Below are positions 12,438 through 22,221 of a stretch of DNA of 64,000 bases, piece after piece. Numbering within the stretch: the first letter of the stretch is position 1; every line of letters begins with the position of its first letter. Under the pieces are notes generated by a model. The model was not told the DNA's origin. It saw nothing but the letters and a program-made list of their open reading frames with translations, and searched no databases. The stretch comes from Halichondria panicea (taxonomy: Eukaryota; Porifera; Demospongiae; Suberitida; Halichondriidae), in contig NC_087391.1 in assembly GCF_963675165.1 (NCBI RefSeq), positions 3,894,646 through 3,958,645 of the forward strand, written 5' to 3'. Made by a program: the position numbers and the translations under genes.

Positions 12438-12799
12438 TAGTTGATGCATGTAATTACAGCACCAACTCAGGTGAAACGCAGGTCTTAAAAAGCGGCATTG
12501 CTTCTTTTGCTGCTTATAGAAAGGCATGTTTGTGATGCCAAAGCAGTCAGCTTAATTTCCCATTATGCATGCGCATGTGTTTGATGCAGAGCTGTATACT
12601 GTTAACTGTATAGAAGCAGCTGTAAATACAATTTAACCGTAGATCCACCTTCGTACTAAGAGATTGCACTCGACACTAGACTATAGCTGTAGCGCATAAT
12701 TGTATTAAAGCGCCAGCTCATGCAGATTGAATGCAATTTTCAGGGTTCTGAAAATGTGCCACTCAGAAGTTTTTTCTTCTTTTGGTGTTGTAATTACAT

Positions 12800-13330
12800 A
12801 TGATATGAATTTCGAAAGCACGGCTGAACTCCACATTATTCAAGCTCAATTAAGCTATATAATTAATAGGTCAGCTAGATTTATTCTTGGTCTCCCCATG
12901 CATCTAAGCTGTGAACAGTATTACAGTCGTACTATCCACATGCAGGGAAAGTTAAGGTGCTCAGATATATTAATTGCAAATGTTGTGGTAACAGTATGTA
13001 ACTTGAACACCCAAGGGAAAAGGCTACATTGAAACAGCTCTAAAGCCCGGCCTGCAGTTAAATAAGGAGTGGTATATAATATACTGTACAATAAAGGAGA
13101 CAGTATTAAAGAAGTGCTGCCTCATTTAAGGTTGATTACACTAGAAAAGTCCAGGTGAGTGGTGGCCAAAAGCAAGAGCTACTACTGTTGCCCTCGGAAA
13201 CCTCTGCATTACAAACTCACAGAAGAACTAACTCAACAAACATTTTTGGAACGTCACAAAGATATAGCTAGTAGCCTCAGTTCTAAAATCTGCCTGGATT
13301 TGGGGCTACAAAGAGTGAAAAAGGCTCCTG
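12800..13330 (+). pseudogene. Left copy of duplicated CapA 5' region, degraded
   Basis: 12800-13130 matches 21920-22220 (shared GCATGCAGGGAAAGTTAAGG and CTGCAGTTAAATA). 13190-13320 matches CapA exon 2 at 22620-22720 (shared ACAAACTCACAGAA and ACATCACAAAGATA-like blocks). Frameshifts and lost splice sites show it is dead. It follows the intact PARP gene in the same order as the dead PARP precedes the intact CapA at 21.4-25 kb. Confidence 0.75.
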
Positions 13331-13764
13331 GCTGACACATGTATCTAAGGTGATGCGACCAAACCCACTTCCTGGGTCTACATGTCATTCCACGCTCGAT
13401 AGTAATACCCACCCACCTTGGTTACATCACCATGGTGACGAGCCTCAGGTAGAGCTATAAATATGTCTTCTAGTGTGCATACAATTACTGTACAGATATC
13501 TTTTTGTTACTTTTTGCCCCAGGCTACTGGTCACACTTTGAACGAGTTGCTGTCTCTGTGTAGAAGTAGAGTGCTACAACAGTGAACCGTTAGTCTACAG
13601 CTGCTAGCAAAGGTAATTCAGAGAGCAAGGCACAAGAATACTTGTGTGCATGATTAGTTGATCTCGTGACGTGTGAGGTCCGGATATAGTGACTTTTGAC
13701 CAGTTGCTTTTATTTTTTATTTTTTTATCAATTCAGCATAACACCATAGGATATACACAATTAG

Positions 13765-13990
13765 CTAGTAGCTAGATGTAAAGTGCATCTTAAAGAATGT
13801 GTACTTAAACACACTGACAGTAACAATATATCTTAATTCTATATTGTGTGTACTAACAAGTTTGTTCCATATAAAAATTACAGCGTGTGGGAAGAATGAG
13901 TATTGGTACATTGATGTTCGAAATCTAATTGGTACCAGGGAGAGACCATTAAGTACAAGTGACACATTTTTGCAATTAATCTTTTTGTCT
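13765..13990 (-). mobile_element. Non-LTR retrotransposon 3' relic
   Basis: Minus-strand reading contains YQYSFFPHAVIFIWNKL followed by FKYTFFK. This resembles the conserved SFFPRTIxxWNxLP...FK tail found after LINE reverse transcriptases. Only this end is seen. Confidence 0.5.
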
Positions 13991-14008
13991 CTAGAGTTGT
14001 AAGGCCAG

Positions 14009-14345
14009 ATGCTGACAGTAGTTCTTCCTGCTTTAGATCCCATGCACTGTCCCATGCTTGCAACTGATGTCCCGCTGTTGCTAAAATACGCTTTGGACGA
14101 CAATGTAAGCTCTGTGATGTTTGCAGCAGCTGCTGGGCTATATTATAATTATTGGTATTGTCAAGAACTGGTGTACATTATCTATCTCCTGCATGCAGGT
14201 ATATATAGTTGGAGGAATACATGCTCTGTTACTCTGGATGTTTTTTGCCGGATTTGAGATCACATGGCAGATCACATGACAAACAAACTGAGAAGGAGGA
14301 TGGAAACGAAACTGAAATATTACATCGTGACATTTACATTGGTAA
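14009..14345 (+). other. Possible coding exons, RPAP1-like fragment (weak)
   Basis: One open segment reads LPALDPMHCPMLATDVPLL and then LLKYALDDN, ending at a GTAAGC donor (14107). A second, ending at GTAAGA (about 14341), reads EDGNETEILHRDIYIG. The style (helical repeat, then an acidic linker and HRDI) reminded me of the mid region of RPAP1, but I cannot align it and neighbouring exons are missing. It may be a gene fragment among transposon relics. Confidence 0.2.
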
Positions 14346-14412
14346 GATACCTATAATATATACACTGCATGTACCATGTAAGGAAATCACGAAGCCAAAA
14401 TAGTTATTGGAA

Positions 14413-14690
14413 CACCCTTAATTATGCTTCGGGTGAGTATGCACAGTGAGGTATACTAGCTGTTGGTAGCTGCAGGAGCAAGAAAAGAGCTGCAAAGCTG
14501 CTGTATACGTAGCTGTTCATGCAGCCATTAATTGTGTGGACTTTTTGAACTTTGGTATCCTTTTTAGCAACGATCATTTTGATCATTTCCCACTTTTTGC
14601 AATCTACCTTCATGTCTTATACATGTACATGTAGCTTTGGCAGTTTGGTGCTTCTACCGAGGCATCAGCACCTGCGATGCTTTCATTACA
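14413..14690. repeat. Dispersed repeat (3' half of the 'GCCTCGAGGCGTAGCC' family)
   Basis: Shares AGCTGCAAAGCTGCT.., ATGCAGCCATTAATT and AGCTTTGGCAgt..CGAGGCATCAGCACC with 31660-31910. Other copies start at 32466, 36945, 43474 and 49500. Possibly SINE-like; no coding. Confidence 0.55.
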
Positions 14691-14799
14691 CGTTGTTGTA
14701 AATAGTTATACTTTACATACATAAGCAACTACTGCAAGTTAGTAGATAAAAGGATAATTCATGATGAAAGGTGTTACTATTCGTGATGCTCACTAACAG

Positions 14800-15545
14800 G
14801 AAGAAAACAGGAAAGATTACCATTCAGTTAAAGGGTGAAAGCGTTAAGGAAATGGACTCAATCAAAGAGTCACTGTAGACAGAGACCTTAAATGGACCTC
14901 ACACATCAGTGGTGTAAGGAAAAAAGCATCAGCTGGAATTGCCTGTCTCAGAATAAGCCCAAGTATCTCCATCAACACACGGAAACTCCTCTTTTAATGC
15001 CCTGGTTCGCCCCCACTTGGACTACTGCTCAGTAGTTTGGCATGCCTGCAGCAGCAAGCTCACAGATCAAGTTGAGAACTATGGCATGAGGGTCATCCTG
15101 GGCAAGTCTCCTAGAACTTCGTTGCGTAGCCAGCTAGGATGGATTATATACTCTTGAACAGCATAGAGAAGAGCTAATGCTATAGTACTAGTCCACTGCA
15201 GCATCATTAAACCTGCACCTAAATACATGCAAGAACTCTGAACATACACAAGTACAAGTATCAACTCCACCACCCAAGACCATCCACTGAGCTATTCAGG
15301 AAAAGTTTCTGTTTTCAAGGAGCTCTAAAGTACAACTCGCTTCCACAAGAGCTCAAGAGAATAATAACAGTACCATGCAGCGTTCAAGAATAGTGTACGC
15401 AAACTGTGTCTGACTGCAACTCATATAATTATAATTATTTTTCTAAAACTCTTTGTCTTTTGTTTTGTTTGACTGTTTTTTCGTTTACAGGACCTACGCA
15501 ACATTTCCTGCCCAAATAAAAAGTTATCTATCTCTCTATCTAATT
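14800..15545 (+). mobile_element. Truncated LINE (CR1/L2/Rex-like) reverse transcriptase end
   Basis: Frameshifted plus-strand frames read VDRDLKWTSHISGVRKKAS, then LVRPHLDYCSVVWHAC, then GMRVILGKSPRTS, then YNSLPQELK. These are the conserved C-terminal RT blocks (LGVxxDxxLxWxxHI, PxLDYCxxVW, NxLP). The 3' end is a TATCTATCTCTCTATC microsatellite at about 15526-15542, typical of such LINEs. 5'-truncated and mutated. It ends exactly where the ankyrin-death gene frame stops. Confidence 0.8.
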
Positions 15546-16901
15546 AAAGGAGTAGTTACATTTCACATAATTATGTATAGCAACTACAGCAAGACATATG
15601 GAAACATAAAACAAACATAAGAAATGTTTATTGTCTAAATATATCAATCTTATTTTATTACTTACTTTTATGTTTTGTATTGGGTATAATATGACAGCCA
15701 ATGCCACATCTTCCCAAGAGGCTTCTCCGTCGTTGACGTAAGCCTCAATACATCTAAGCTTTAAAACTGATACTTCTAATCGGGAGTGCCTTAGTTCATC
15801 TATTAGGCCAGTTCTGATCCCTAGGTTAACACACAGTGCCTCCCAGTTACCAACGTCTTCAAGCATTAAGTACAGATCCTTGACACTGGTAATTGGATGG
15901 TAATTTAGATGGCTTTGAATACCATTTGAGCTGAGTTGGTGGTTTCTTTGTGATGGCCACAGTCCCTTGTTGTCAGGTTTGTCTTTTGCTCCCCATTTTC
16001 GGAGTATTTTTTCGCACTGTCTATCATTTTTGCGGATTGCTTCATGTAACATTGTTGTTTTCCTTTGAGGGTCCAGATATACTTGATTGACATCGATTTC
16101 GTATTTTTGACACATATACATCACCTGTTCAATCTCATGGTGTTTGTTTCTACTGATGAGGTAGTACCATGGTGTGTTCCCTTTACTATCCGGTACCAGA
16201 AGTACTGGTAGCACGGATGTATTAAGCTTTGCACAAACTGTTAGTAGACTTTGAAAGTATTCAAGGTGACCACGTTTAAAGGCCTTGTGAAGAAGAGTTG
16301 TACCACTGAGTGCATGGACCCCTGTCAGGTGTGCTAGTACTCCATGTTCAATTGAGAGCTCAAGTAATACTTGAACTGCTTGGAAATGGCCTAACTCGAA
16401 TGCCAGATCCAGTGGCACATATTCTTTGTTGTTTTTTGCCTTTAGAGAATGTTGGGTGTATTTTGGGATAGTGCTTGCGAAAACTGACACGTAAGCTGGA
16501 TCAGCCATTCCCTTGATTGCCGAGTGTAGGGGAATGTCCCCATCATTGTCCATCATAATTAGATAAACATCGTACCCTTCATCCTTCAAATAGTGCAGAA
16601 TTCGTGTAATTAGGTTGATTGGGAACACCTGGTAGGACCGTGCAATTTGCGAAAGGATAGTTCCTCCAAATAGGCTGTCTCTTTGCTCCAATATACAACC
16701 TCTAAACACTATTTGTAAATCAGTTGATGTGAGGTTAGACCAGTGGTGTTGGAGCCATTTTGACAACAGGACTTGGTTAGAATCTGTGTTGAAAATCTCT
16801 TCTACACCAGTCCTACATGAGTTTTTGTTGGGTTGAACTGTCCGTACCAAGAGAAGGACTACTACAATAACTTGAAAGACTTGAACAAAGATGTTTCTCA
16901 T
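15540..16901 (-). CDS. Ankyrin-repeat and death-domain protein with N-terminal hydrophobic segment
   Basis: A single open frame of 453 codons. It starts MRNIFVQVFQVIVVVLLLV, a signal peptide or signal anchor. Residues about 85-335 contain ankyrin-type units (e.g. DGDIPLHSAIKG, EYVPLDLAFELGHFQAVQVLL, SGTTLLHKAFKRGHLEYFQSL, KGNTPWYYLISRN, RKTTMLHEAIRKNDRQCEKIL). Residues about 345-420 form a death-fold domain (LYLMLEDVGNWEALCVNLGI, then WEDVALAVIL). A good donor, AAA|GTAAGT, lies at 15665, so the true last exon may splice onward; the read-through end abuts a LINE. An acceptor (CTACAG) with an open frame upstream at about 16946-16950 means the ATG at 16901 may be internal. Ankyrin plus death domain suggests apoptosis or innate signalling, but a lumenal location would be odd. 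Confidence in the domains is higher than in the ends. Confidence 0.7.
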   Translation of the reverse strand: MRNIFVQVFQVIVVVLLLVRTVQPNKNSCRTGVEEIFNTDSNQVLLSKWLQHHWSNLTSTDLQIVFRGCILEQRDSLFGGTILSQIARSYQVFPINLITRILHYLKDEGYDVYLIMMDNDGDIPLHSAIKGMADPAYVSVFASTIPKYTQHSLKAKNNKEYVPLDLAFELGHFQAVQVLLELSIEHGVLAHLTGVHALSGTTLLHKAFKRGHLEYFQSLLTVCAKLNTSVLPVLLVPDSKGNTPWYYLISRNKHHEIEQVMYMCQKYEIDVNQVYLDPQRKTTMLHEAIRKNDRQCEKILRKWGAKDKPDNKGLWPSQRNHQLSSNGIQSHLNYHPITSVKDLYLMLEDVGNWEALCVNLGIRTGLIDELRHSRLEVSVLKLRCIEAYVNDGEASWEDVALAVILYPIQNIKVSNKIRLIYLDNKHFLCLFYVSICLAVVAIHNYVKCNYSFN

Positions 16902-17044
16902 GCTGCTGGAAAGACTTGAATGAAGATGTTTCTCATGCTGCTGGGTCTGTAGAATGAGAATATTTCAATACGCATTAGTTCCACGTGCATGTATGTGTAA
17001 ATGTATGTGTAATTGTATTTTAGTTGAAAAATGGTGACTTAATT

Positions 17045-17213
17045 GTGTATCAGGTTCTTTTGATCGCAAATTGTGAGTTTTTGCATAAATCGCATCGAAA
17101 GACACGCAAAGAGTGAGCATGAGCATGCAATTCGCAATTTAGTTTAAAATACAATCAAGCTTGTACAGTGTCATTTGCAATCGATTACCTCGCATTCAAA
17201 ACCCGATATACGG
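17045..17213. repeat. Short TIR repeat, 'TATCAGGTTT' family, copy 3
   Basis: Ends TGTATCAGGTTCTTTTG and CGCATTCAAAACCCGATATA are inverted. The interior has TTTTGCATAAATCGCAT, like the ADSS intron copies. Confidence 0.55.
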
Positions 17214-17431
17214 ATAGTTTAGTTACTGCGTGCTTTATTGTGATATTTGAACATACAGAAGTTCCTTCCCCATCTCTGCTACATCCTGAAGTGTGTGCCC
17301 GCCCCCTCCATTCATATTACCTGTTAGACGTGGTCACCATCGGAGCAAAACACTCTGTCTAGAGGTAAGCCATAAATTCTGTTGACAGCTGCATGCTGCC
17401 AGTGAGTACAGTGCATCCAGCTTAGAGAGTA

Positions 17432-17917
17432 GATTACCACAAATGTGTGAGTGGTTGTACTTAAATATTGATTGGAACCTTTCAAAGAAATGGTGCTGAT
17501 ACCATTGTGTATATTGTGTAGGTGAATGAATAACATGTCCCAAAAAATTTCCATGAAAACATGAGGTGGTGCATGGGTTTGGGGGGATTAATAAAACAGC
17601 AAATTGTAGTATAGTGGGTAATCGGTTAGAGTAATAAAACACTAAACCTTAAACAGCTAAGGTCTCAGACTTCATAAGATAATTTTTGAATGGTTTAGGT
17701 ATCCTGGCTATTCTTTTATGAGTCTTATATATATTCACAGTGTATATAATTCATGATTTACTGGTTTTCAGATATATTTCCTTGGTGTCAAAATAAGCAA
17801 ATTTCTTTTGTTTATCTATGGTTTGTGGTTAGCATGCAGCTGCTGTCATCAAAACAGTAGAAAATAGTATGTGTAGTTTTCAGTGTTATTATGCTACAAC
17901 CACTCACACATTTGTGG
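17432..17917. repeat. Inverted repeat pair, about 25 bp, 0.5 kb apart
   Basis: TACCACAAATGTGTGAGTGG near 17434 recurs inverted near 17895. It may mark the ends of an old element; no target duplication is obvious. Confidence 0.55.
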
Positions 17918-18008
17918 TATGCACTGTAGGTGATTTCCCTGGGACTGTCCCAGAGAAATTACTCAAGTGAAACATGTTACAGTACAGTAATTAGTAATGT
18001 AGTGCTAT

Positions 18009-18232
18009 CAAGGGCGTATAAGAGAAGAGGGCATGCAACAGTCCACGAGCAAAAACTGAATGGGCGGAGTAATGTTACTGGAAAAGTACAGTAATATCTA
18101 AAAATAGATTTCTGTTAAATGGAGTTTGGTGCAAAGTACAGGTAGCTGATAGCTATAAATAGATCGAATGCAGTTTTGCTCGCACGTTGGACTAATAGTG
18201 AGTTGCATGCCCTCTTCTCTTATACGCCCTTG
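18009..18232. mobile_element. 224-bp MITE with CAAGGGCGTATAAG ends
   Basis: Terminal inverted repeats CAAGGGCGTATAAGAGAAGA (continuing to GGGCATGCAAC) at both ends, plus inner matching GAGCAAAA.CTG. Flanked by the direct repeat GTGCTAT (18002-18008 and 18233-18239). No coding. A 7-8 bp duplication hints at a hAT-type or related transposase. Confidence 0.8.
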
Positions 18233-18339
18233 GTGCTATGCAATCAAAGGAAGGGGATTGGAAACGAACGGACCTCCCTGTGTAAATGGTTGAAACACTC
18301 CATGTTATATTTTCGTGATTGAACGTTCTGTGTTGTATT

Positions 18340-20930
18340 TAACTGTTTCTAGCTCTCCTATCCACTAGCGATCACTCATGCAGAAGCTGAGAGGAAGTAA
18401 GTTTATACCACTGACAAGCTCTAAGTCCGTTGTCTTTACTCTGTTTCCAATTTTTGTTGAATTACTCTATGTCAACTTTTCTCTTTCCCTGCTGTGAAGT
18501 CAAAACAGCAAAGGACATGCCAGTGCCGTACATGCCAGTTGATCCCATGATGATACTACTGTGATGTGTATTTATTATCTCTCTACCGCAGAGTTACGCA
18601 GTTTTCTACTTGTACGGGATGCACGTGTGCTGGCAATGCTGCACTGTGTATCTGCCACATGCTACCACCTCTCCCTTGCCAATGCAAGCTTTATTAAATA
18701 TGCAAACACACACACACACACACACTGTTGTAAGTTTCTACAAAACATTACCTTCAATACTGAGGTGTTTCCAGCAAATTTTTCAGAGCTCCTTACACAG
18801 TTGGTTAAAAGTTAAGTGCAGTCAACATGACCACTAATGCATTTATAGTAGCAAGACATACAGTGTGTGGTCATGGTTGATGTTACAAGAGTGTAGTCAG
18901 TGTACTGTAATACAAGAGTGAAGAAGAGACCTTCTTGGTTCACCTCTATTAGATGCTCTGCTAATTATCAGGCTCTGTTTACATAGTTTGTGGTTGCCAA
19001 AGCTCTTTGAGACTATAAAAGAAGATTTTTTGGGGAATACATATCTCCACAGAGGAGGTATGACATCCACGTGTCAAAGGAAGTGTTTAGACTCACTTTC
19101 CTTAGGTAAAAATTCAACTGCGTGTTACCTGCCAAACACAAGCACTGCGCTATTTTTAGCTGCCAAGAGTCTGATTCATGCGCACTGTTTTGATATAGGT
19201 TATAGCTACTAGCATAGCTTAATCAACCATCGTATCAGCTTCAGAATCTTCAGGAGGGATGCCTAGCCTCGATCCCAGGCCGAGTTTTCGCTTTTATAAC
19301 GGTTAGGCGAACAACCAGTTGTTCGCCTAACCGTTATAAAAGCGAAAACTCGGCCTGGGATCGAGGCTAGAGGGATGCCTGGAGTTGCTGCTATGCGTAT
19401 CACTTTGTTTGATGTCAAACTTTGACTTTTGAACTTTGACCCGCGGATATAATAAGGAATGTGACTCGCGGATGTCGTACCTCCTCTGATATCACCCTAC
19501 AGAGAAATTATGGTATTGTGATACCCCGGCACATCTCCACCATCCTCCACCATCCTCCCTACCCTCATATGCACTTCACATTCCCACACCCAGCAAGCCT
19601 GCAGTCTATGGCTGTCCCACGATGCAGTCATGCAGGTGACTATCACAGTCTAGTACACTACAACCTCACAGCAACAGGGCCACTACCACTAAGGTGATGA
19701 GTTGTGTTTGAAGCTAGCTGTGCACGTAGCTGGAGCGGTATATTGTGCAATTTCAAAGCTCTCAGAATTACCTTTCCAATGTGATTAGTCAAAGCTATAT
19801 AGTGTTCAATATTTTGCAGCATACGACTTTCAGTTTTGATTTCTCTAGTTGCATGTGTCTTTCCCTAAACAAGATTAGCGTATGGGCAAGTCTAAAATTT
19901 CAGCCGATATGGTAGCTATCTTTGAGAGCATGTAATTTGTGATCAGTAGTCAAAAATAGCTCTCAGAACACCTTTCCAATTGTGCTTAATTATACTTTCG
20001 TGATCAGTCGAAATCCAGCAATTTTAACAATAGCCAAGTGTATATATAATTATAGCCTTGCACTTTTTTCTAAAATTTCTGCCGATTTGGTAGCTATAAT
20101 TATTTGAGATGTGTTCAGATCACAATTAGATGAAAGCAGTTATTTTTTTCTATCTTCGTAATAGCTGGAGTTTACTTATAATAATTTATAGGTGGCTGCG
20201 ATAGTTGGCAAACCAGTGTATCTTGAGTATCTCAAGAAAGTGGCACAGTCAGAGGGTTCAAAGTTGAGTTGTCCCCAACCGCGCTAGCTAATAAACATAC
20301 TTGCAAGTATCTCTCTTCATGCAGTCAGGGGTCTTCAACAATTGACCTTGTTGAACTGCATGCAAGCATGTTCTCTACCTCTGTATACAGATGCTTCAGT
20401 CTCTCGTAAATTACGTATTCTGTATTCTATGTAAACCTAGGTGGAGTTTGGCTTGTCCGTCCCAGAGGGGTATATGGTCAATTTACGTTTGATCTTGGTC
20501 ATCTGCACTGGAGTATCGTATGGGATCTATATTCTCCACAGTTATATTGCACCTTTCACTTTAATATCAGGTATTCATGATTATTTTTTCAGGAGTATCT
20601 ACTCTTGATATTAGACAGCTTGCACGTACACACTACTCACACTCACGCCCACACACACACATCTACATCCACCCTTCCACACACAGACTTGCCCTCCAAG
20701 CACAAACATGACAAGAAATCAATCTCTATTTCTGGGACCAGACATCAACAGCTTGTCGCTAAAAGACCAGCCGCAGCCAATCACATGTCAGGATAGATTC
20801 ACCAAGACAGACAGCATCTCTGACCTACCTACCCACCATCAGAAGTACCTACCAGCTGGCATTGAGGGAGAGTGGTGTCTACTCACATCCAAAGATCGCC
20901 CTTCTGCGTAAGTTGATTTACCGATTGGAG
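18340..20930 (+). other. Possible multi-exon membrane-protein gene, unresolved
   Basis: Several plus-strand open blocks look exon-like but could not be joined in phase. 18357-18397 reads LSYPLAITHAEAER and ends at GTAAGT. 18598 onward reads SYAVFYLYGMHVCWQCC. About 20192-20270 reads VAAIVGKPVYLEYLKKVAQS. 20442-20571 reads VEFGLSVPEGYMVNLRLILV, then ICTGVSYGIYILHS. A later block (20708-20911) reads NQSLFLGPDINSLSLKDQPQ before a TAA. Two are hydrophobic. The region may be a real gene with small exons or an eroded one. I recognise no family. Confidence 0.3.
19264..19369. mobile_element. Perfect 106-bp palindrome with 9-10 bp target duplication
   Basis: Two 52-nt arms are exact inverted copies around a 2-nt centre (CA). 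The outer ends read TAGCCTCGATCCCAGGCC. Direct repeat GAGGGATGCC flanks it (19254-19263 and 19370-19379). The ends match those of the 735-bp element at 46492-47226, so this is an arms-only relative of the same family. The perfect arms imply very recent origin or ongoing gene conversion. Confidence 0.9.
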
Positions 20931-21005
20931 TCCCTCAAAGTGATGTCGTGAATATAATTATAACATTCCGGTCACTTACCATAAGATGTTGTAAACAGAC
21001 GTGTG

Positions 21006-21012
21006 TATAAAA
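21006..21012 (+). promoter_or_regulatory. TATA box of U4 snRNA gene
   Basis: TATAAAA lies about 25-30 bp upstream of the mapped 5' end of the U4 RNA. The segment upstream of it (about 20968-21000) is the expected place for a proximal sequence element, but I cannot define one. Confidence 0.45.
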
Positions 21013-21036
21013 GGAGGCAGCTGACGTTTCTAAGTC

Positions 21037-21181
21037 AGCTTTGCGCAGTGGCAGTACCATAGCCAATGAGGTTTTACCGAGGCGTGGTTATTGCTAGTTG
21101 AAAACTTATCCCAATATCCCGCAATGACGACGTGAAATACCGTCGGCATTTGCAATTTTTGGAGACCACCACGGTGGTCGA
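21037..21181 (+). ncRNA. U4 spliceosomal snRNA
   Basis: Begins AGCTTTGCGCAGTGGCAGTA, then CCAATGAGGTTTTACCGAGG, the U6-pairing stem II and 5' stem-loop of U4. It continues through TTGAAAACTT, CCCGCAATGACGACGTGAAA and the 3' stem-loop with GTCGGCATTTGC. The Sm site AATTTTTGG precedes a terminal hairpin GACCACCACGGTGGTC. Length of about 145 nt fits animal U4. The order of all elements and the exact conserved blocks leave little doubt. Whether this is the main or one of several copies cannot be told. It acts in the U4/U6.U5 tri-snRNP, holding U6 inactive before splicing. Confidence 0.95.
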
Positions 21182-21400
21182 ATCACAAAACAAAATTTCT
21201 GATGTGCTGTGAACGATGTCTTATTTTTTCACAGCTTTACGTACTTATTTCAAGATTATAAACTTGGAAAGACCCTTAGAAAAGATTTTGCAATATGCTA
21301 CACCCACTGTATGGCATATTCATCATACCTGAGGACTGGATCCTAGTTGTTCTTCATTATGCTCAAGTGAAGAATTCTATGAATTAATGTGTGTGCATAC

Positions 21401-21790
21401 CAGATTGTGTCAATCTCTATGCAGGATTCAGAATACATGGTTGTGGGAAAACTACTGCTTTCATCGAAAAAAGCTTCGAATGATGGAGTTGTGAATTAGT
21501 ATCGAATTATTTCATGGTACTTGTCTTAATTGATCTACTAAGCACCGTTTTTCGATATGCATTTACATTTACTTCGGATAGCTGTATAAGATTCTTGCTT
21601 ATTGGGGACGGCACATGCAGATTTGTTTCAGACTAATGAAAGCCTTCTTATGGCCACCCAAGAAAAGATCGGTAACTGGATCTATACTGGAGGGAATTAA
21701 CTTATAATTATGATACTGTGACTGTTACACAAATGGATCTTTTTAGTGTTCGACACTTACAAGGCTTATCTCGCTTAATAACAAACAAAC
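21401..21790 (+). pseudogene. Dead copy of PARP catalytic exon
   Basis: Nucleotide similarity to 11630-12130 is obvious (e.g. GGGAAAACTACTGCTTTCAT and ATTATTTCATGGTACT) but with deletions, frameshifts and stops. The active-site region is interrupted, so no PARP can be made. Together with the CapA gene that follows, it is the right copy of a block duplicated from, or shared with, 11.6-13.3 kb. Confidence 0.85.
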
Positions 21791-22221
21791 ACAATTATTC
21801 TAACTCTAATTGAATTGACTTTCAATGTGCAATTTTACCCTAAGCTTATATCTTGAATAAACGTTTGTACATATATAAACAAACTTTAACCGAGTGCCAC
21901 AAGATTTATTACATTTTGAAGACACGGCCGTGGGCTGGACTCAGAGCTGTATGTTAGCTAGATTTAGTCTCCTCACCCTGTATAACAGTGCACTGTATGC
22001 ACCCCATTATATTACAGTTGTGCTATTCTGGCTAGCATGCAGGGAAAGTTAAGGTGCTGTCATATACAGGGATGTACAAAATGATATGGTAACTTACAGT
22101 AGATCTACATCTATAATTATGAAAACCTATTAAACAGTTATATGAAGCCCTGCACTGCCTGCAGTTAAATAGGGGTGGGGCTGGTATGCAGCCACCTATA
22201 ATAAAGGACTGTTGTTCAATC

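Larger units (their letters stand above)
16902..18340. other. Intergenic, repeat-rich; no gene seen
   Basis: Contains a 'TATCAGGTTT' family repeat (17045-17213), an inverted repeat pair (17432-17917) and a MITE (18009-18232). Short open frames have no recognisable motif. Confidence 0.5.

Noticed and set aside
12727..13032. Open frame of 101 codons reading HIIQAQLSYIINRSARFILG, at first taken for a LINE fragment
   Set aside because: The same DNA recurs without an open frame at 21920-22060 as part of the PARP-CapA duplicated block, so it is duplicated spacer, not a gene.
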